DNA of 64,000 bases, taken from contig OX638348.1 of assembly GCA_951813085.1 (NCBI GenBank), positions 124,001 to 188,000 on the forward strand. The letters are read 5' to 3'. Source of the DNA: an uncultured Opitutaceae bacterium (GTDB lineage: Bacteria; Verrucomicrobiota; Verrucomicrobiia; Opitutales; Opitutaceae). Positions 62,361 to 64,000 of the stretch are shown piece by piece. The position numbers were made by a program, and so were the translations under genes. The notes under the pieces are model-generated. The model saw only the letters and a program-made list of their open reading frames with translations. It had not been told where the DNA came from and did not search any database. How positions within the stretch are numbered: position 1 is the stretch's first letter; each line of letters begins with the position of its first letter.

Positions 62361-63167
62361 ATGGGCTCAGAGAACGAAATAGACGCACGCGCATCTGCGG
62401 GAAGAACATTGGTTGAGGAGCGAATTGAGCGATTCGCCGCTGAGTTCGGACGCGTTGAAAGCGATTGGAAATATGATGGTTCTCGGGTGACTCAAGCGGA
62501 CCTTGAGCTTTCCAAGTCTCTCGAGTCTTCGTTTCAAGATCATTTTCCCGACGACCAATTCCTGTCCGAAGAGACAGATCCGAGCGCGCCTTCAATCCCA
62601 ATAGAGTCGGAGTATGCGTGGCTGGTCGATCCTATCGATGGCACCAACAACTTTGCCCGCGGCATTCCAGCTTGCGCAATTTCCGTGGCGTTGCTGCAAG
62701 ACGGCGTTCCGGTCTACGGGATCATTTACGATCACATGTCGCGCAACTTAATTCATGGAGGACGAAATCGAGATGTTTGGGTGGGCGACACGAAAGCGAA
62801 GCTTTCAACAGAGAAGCCATCGTCCCAAAGCATCATCGGGGCGCGGCATTGCGAAACCGGCCGGGGAGAGGAAGATGACCGCACCCTCCAAGCGCGGTTT
62901 AAAATTCGCAATTTTGGAAGCAGCGCGATTCAGCTGGGCTACGTTGCGATTGGATGGATGGACGGAGTACTCGCCCATAGGGTGAATTCCTGGGATATTG
63001 CTGCTGGTGTTGCGCTGCTAGCGGAAGCGGGCGGACGTATCTCGTATTTTGATACGAATCCTTTTCCGTTAAAGGAGTTCAATGTTTCGAATCCCCCTTT
63101 CAGCTACATGGCAGGATCCCCTGAAATACTGGGGGAAATGCTGACGGCGACGGGGCGGGGTTCGTGA
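62361..63167 (+). CDS. Inositol monophosphatase-family phosphatase
   Basis: A 268-residue Mg2+-dependent phosphatase. A GGGAGG ribosome-binding site precedes ATG 62361, so the longer upstream open frame is not used. The metal motifs are FLSEETDPSAPSIP (Glu), AWLVDPIDGTNNFARGIPAC (DPIDGT, two metal ligands) and VNSWDIAAGVALLAEAGGR (WDxAAG Asp). Substrates in this family include inositol phosphates, fructose bisphosphate, histidinol phosphate and PAP; the closest in form are histidinol-phosphatase and inositol-phosphatase-like proteins. Its place after aroF suggests, without proving, an amino-acid biosynthetic role. Confidence 0.9.
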   Translation: MGSENEIDARASAGRTLVEERIERFAAEFGRVESDWKYDGSRVTQADLELSKSLESSFQDHFPDDQFLSEETDPSAPSIPIESEYAWLVDPIDGTNNFARGIPACAISVALLQDGVPVYGIIYDHMSRNLIHGGRNRDVWVGDTKAKLSTEKPSSQSIIGARHCETGRGEEDDRTLQARFKIRNFGSSAIQLGYVAIGWMDGVLAHRVNSWDIAAGVALLAEAGGRISYFDTNPFPLKEFNVSNPPFSYMAGSPEILGEMLTATGRGS

Positions 63168-63186
63168 TCCGCCGTTGGCCGAAATT

Positions 63187-64000
63187 CTAGAATTCCCAAA
63201 TGAGGGGAATTAGGAAAACGGATGTGATAAAGCAAAGCGCATTCAAGGGAAGACCGGCTTTGGTGAAATCCGAAAATCGGTAACCGCCTGCGCCGTAAAC
63301 GTAGGTATTGGTTTGGTACCCGATTGGAGTGGCGAAGCTGGAAGAGGCGGCGATCGCCACCGCGAAAAGGAACGGTCGCATACTGACACCCAGAGATTCC
63401 GCGATTCCAATGGCCAAGGTTGCCATAAGTACGGCTGCGGCATTGTTCGAGAGCGCTTCTGTCAGAATATTCGTCAGAAGATAGACGCATGCGAGCATGA
63501 TATATGGCTGCCACTCGGGAGCGACCATCCCAGTGACGGCTCCGGTGAGATTGTTAGCGAGCCATAGAGACGCTCCGGTCTCTTCCATGGCGAGTCCCAT
63601 TCCGAGCATCCCATAGATGATAAAAAGCAGATTCCATTGAATGGCTCCGTATCCATCTTTTGGGCGAATGCAATTGGTCGCGAACAGAATTACGCACCCC
63701 ACGATGGCGCTCACTGCGATGGAAGCGATTCCGGTGGCAGCGCAGATGATTATGCCTGCGATCACCCCAAGAACCGTAGCCACTTTCCAAGTGGACACCT
63801 TCGGTCGGATGGGATTGTCAGACATCATAATAATGTCCTCGTTTGATCTCAGGTTTTGGATAGCGATATCCGTGCCTAGAAGAAGCAAGGTGTCGCCGAA
63901 TTCGAGCCGTAGCGAACCGATTTTCTCCCGGAGATTCTTTCCCTTTCTATGGACCGCGAGCACGACCATTCGAAAGCGTTGGCGAAAGTTCACTTCCTCG
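63187..64000 (-). CDS. SLC13/DASS-type anion permease with RCK-C domain (5' end beyond the window)
   Basis: This is the C-terminal part of a larger membrane protein; the frame is open to the window edge. The first visible residues, to about 50, resemble a TrkA-C/RCK_C domain (GSLRLEFGDTLLLLGTDIAI). Then come about seven membrane helices of the second half of an SLC13-type permease: FIIYGMLGMGLAMEETGASL, LLTNILTEALSNNAAAVLMA (the SNT-like sodium/substrate motif, here S-N-N) and ASSSFATPIGYQTNTYVYGA (second motif). Related proteins carry sulfate, dicarboxylates or other anions with Na+. It is convergent with the phosphatase gene. Confidence 0.9.
   Translation of the reverse strand, partial: EEVNFRQRFRMVVLAVHRKGKNLREKIGSLRLEFGDTLLLLGTDIAIQNLRSNEDIIMMSDNPIRPKVSTWKVATVLGVIAGIIICAATGIASIAVSAIVGCVILFATNCIRPKDGYGAIQWNLLFIIYGMLGMGLAMEETGASLWLANNLTGAVTGMVAPEWQPYIMLACVYLLTNILTEALSNNAAAVLMATLAIGIAESLGVSMRPFLFAVAIAASSSFATPIGYQTNTYVYGAGGYRFSDFTKAGLPLNALCFITSVFLIPLIWEF

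Noticed and set aside
1..64000. CRISPR array
   Set aside because: No regularly spaced direct repeats were seen when reading through the window.

Overview
The window looks like chromosomal DNA of a Gram-negative, aerobic, heterotrophic bacterium, most likely a member of Verrucomicrobiota (Opitutae/Puniceicoccales type). This is an inference from gene content: an LPS kinase (LpxK), a TonB-dependent receptor, a UDP-glucose dehydrogenase of the animal/plant sequence type, a multiheme cytochrome with TPR repeats, a BTRD1 repeat protein, and a sugar isomerase/dehydrogenase operon containing an Nramp-fold transporter. No rRNA is present, so the taxonomy cannot be fixed from the window alone.

Layout. 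1-1829: a badly damaged VWA / histidine-kinase / response-regulator locus. 1912-8379: housekeeping genes (SufR-like regulator, CheX phosphatase, MgtE, YheT-type hydrolase, SRAP protein, a membrane protein broken by an amber codon, MalY/PatB lyase). 8649-10938: two small heat-shock proteins with a strong terminator, then an MscS channel. 10957-18075: a methyltransferase divergent from a complete five-gene peptide ABC importer of the YejAB-E type. 18115-20026: a NatAB-like exporter pair with two frameshifts. 20027-20472: a 446-base gene-free stretch with three terminator-like hairpins and a possible structured RNA, leading into ribB-ribH-nusB-ftsY (20473-23581). 23666-27789: a DUF481-type outer-membrane protein, cysE, aroC and a CobW-like protein. 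27786-31942: an overlapping minus-strand operon (sugar isomerase, Nramp-fold transporter, Gfo/Idh/MocA dehydrogenase, HAD phosphatase).

31951-34441 is the clearest foreign segment. A perfect 20-bp terminal inverted repeat encloses an IS1-type transposase (apparently internally deleted), fragments of DNA-binding protein genes, a small unknown gene, and a class II tRNA-like gene whose anticodon loop reads GAU and whose acceptor stem is eroded. The element ends 8 bp before the start codon of the sugar operon.

34614-49790: a secreted protein with two TonB-C-like domains, a LamG-VanZ protein, an eight-heme cytochrome/TPR lipoprotein, a broken aldo/keto reductase, a beta-CASP hydrolase with tcdA, a Na+/Ca2+ exchanger, a TonB-dependent receptor, the BTRD1 protein, a TSUP permease, ruvC, an ECF sigma factor with a secreted partner, and a broken M14-type deacylase. 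49975-64000: ugd, topB, lpxK, an M29 aminopeptidase, adenosine deaminase, a pseudouridine synthase, menB, a lysA-like decarboxylase, DAHP synthase, an inositol-phosphatase-like protein and an SLC13-type permease cut by the window edge.

At least twelve genes carry one or more frameshifts or in-frame stops, several at short homopolymers. This argues that many are sequencing or assembly indels rather than true gene decay, and it limits how far any single 'pseudogene' call should be trusted.
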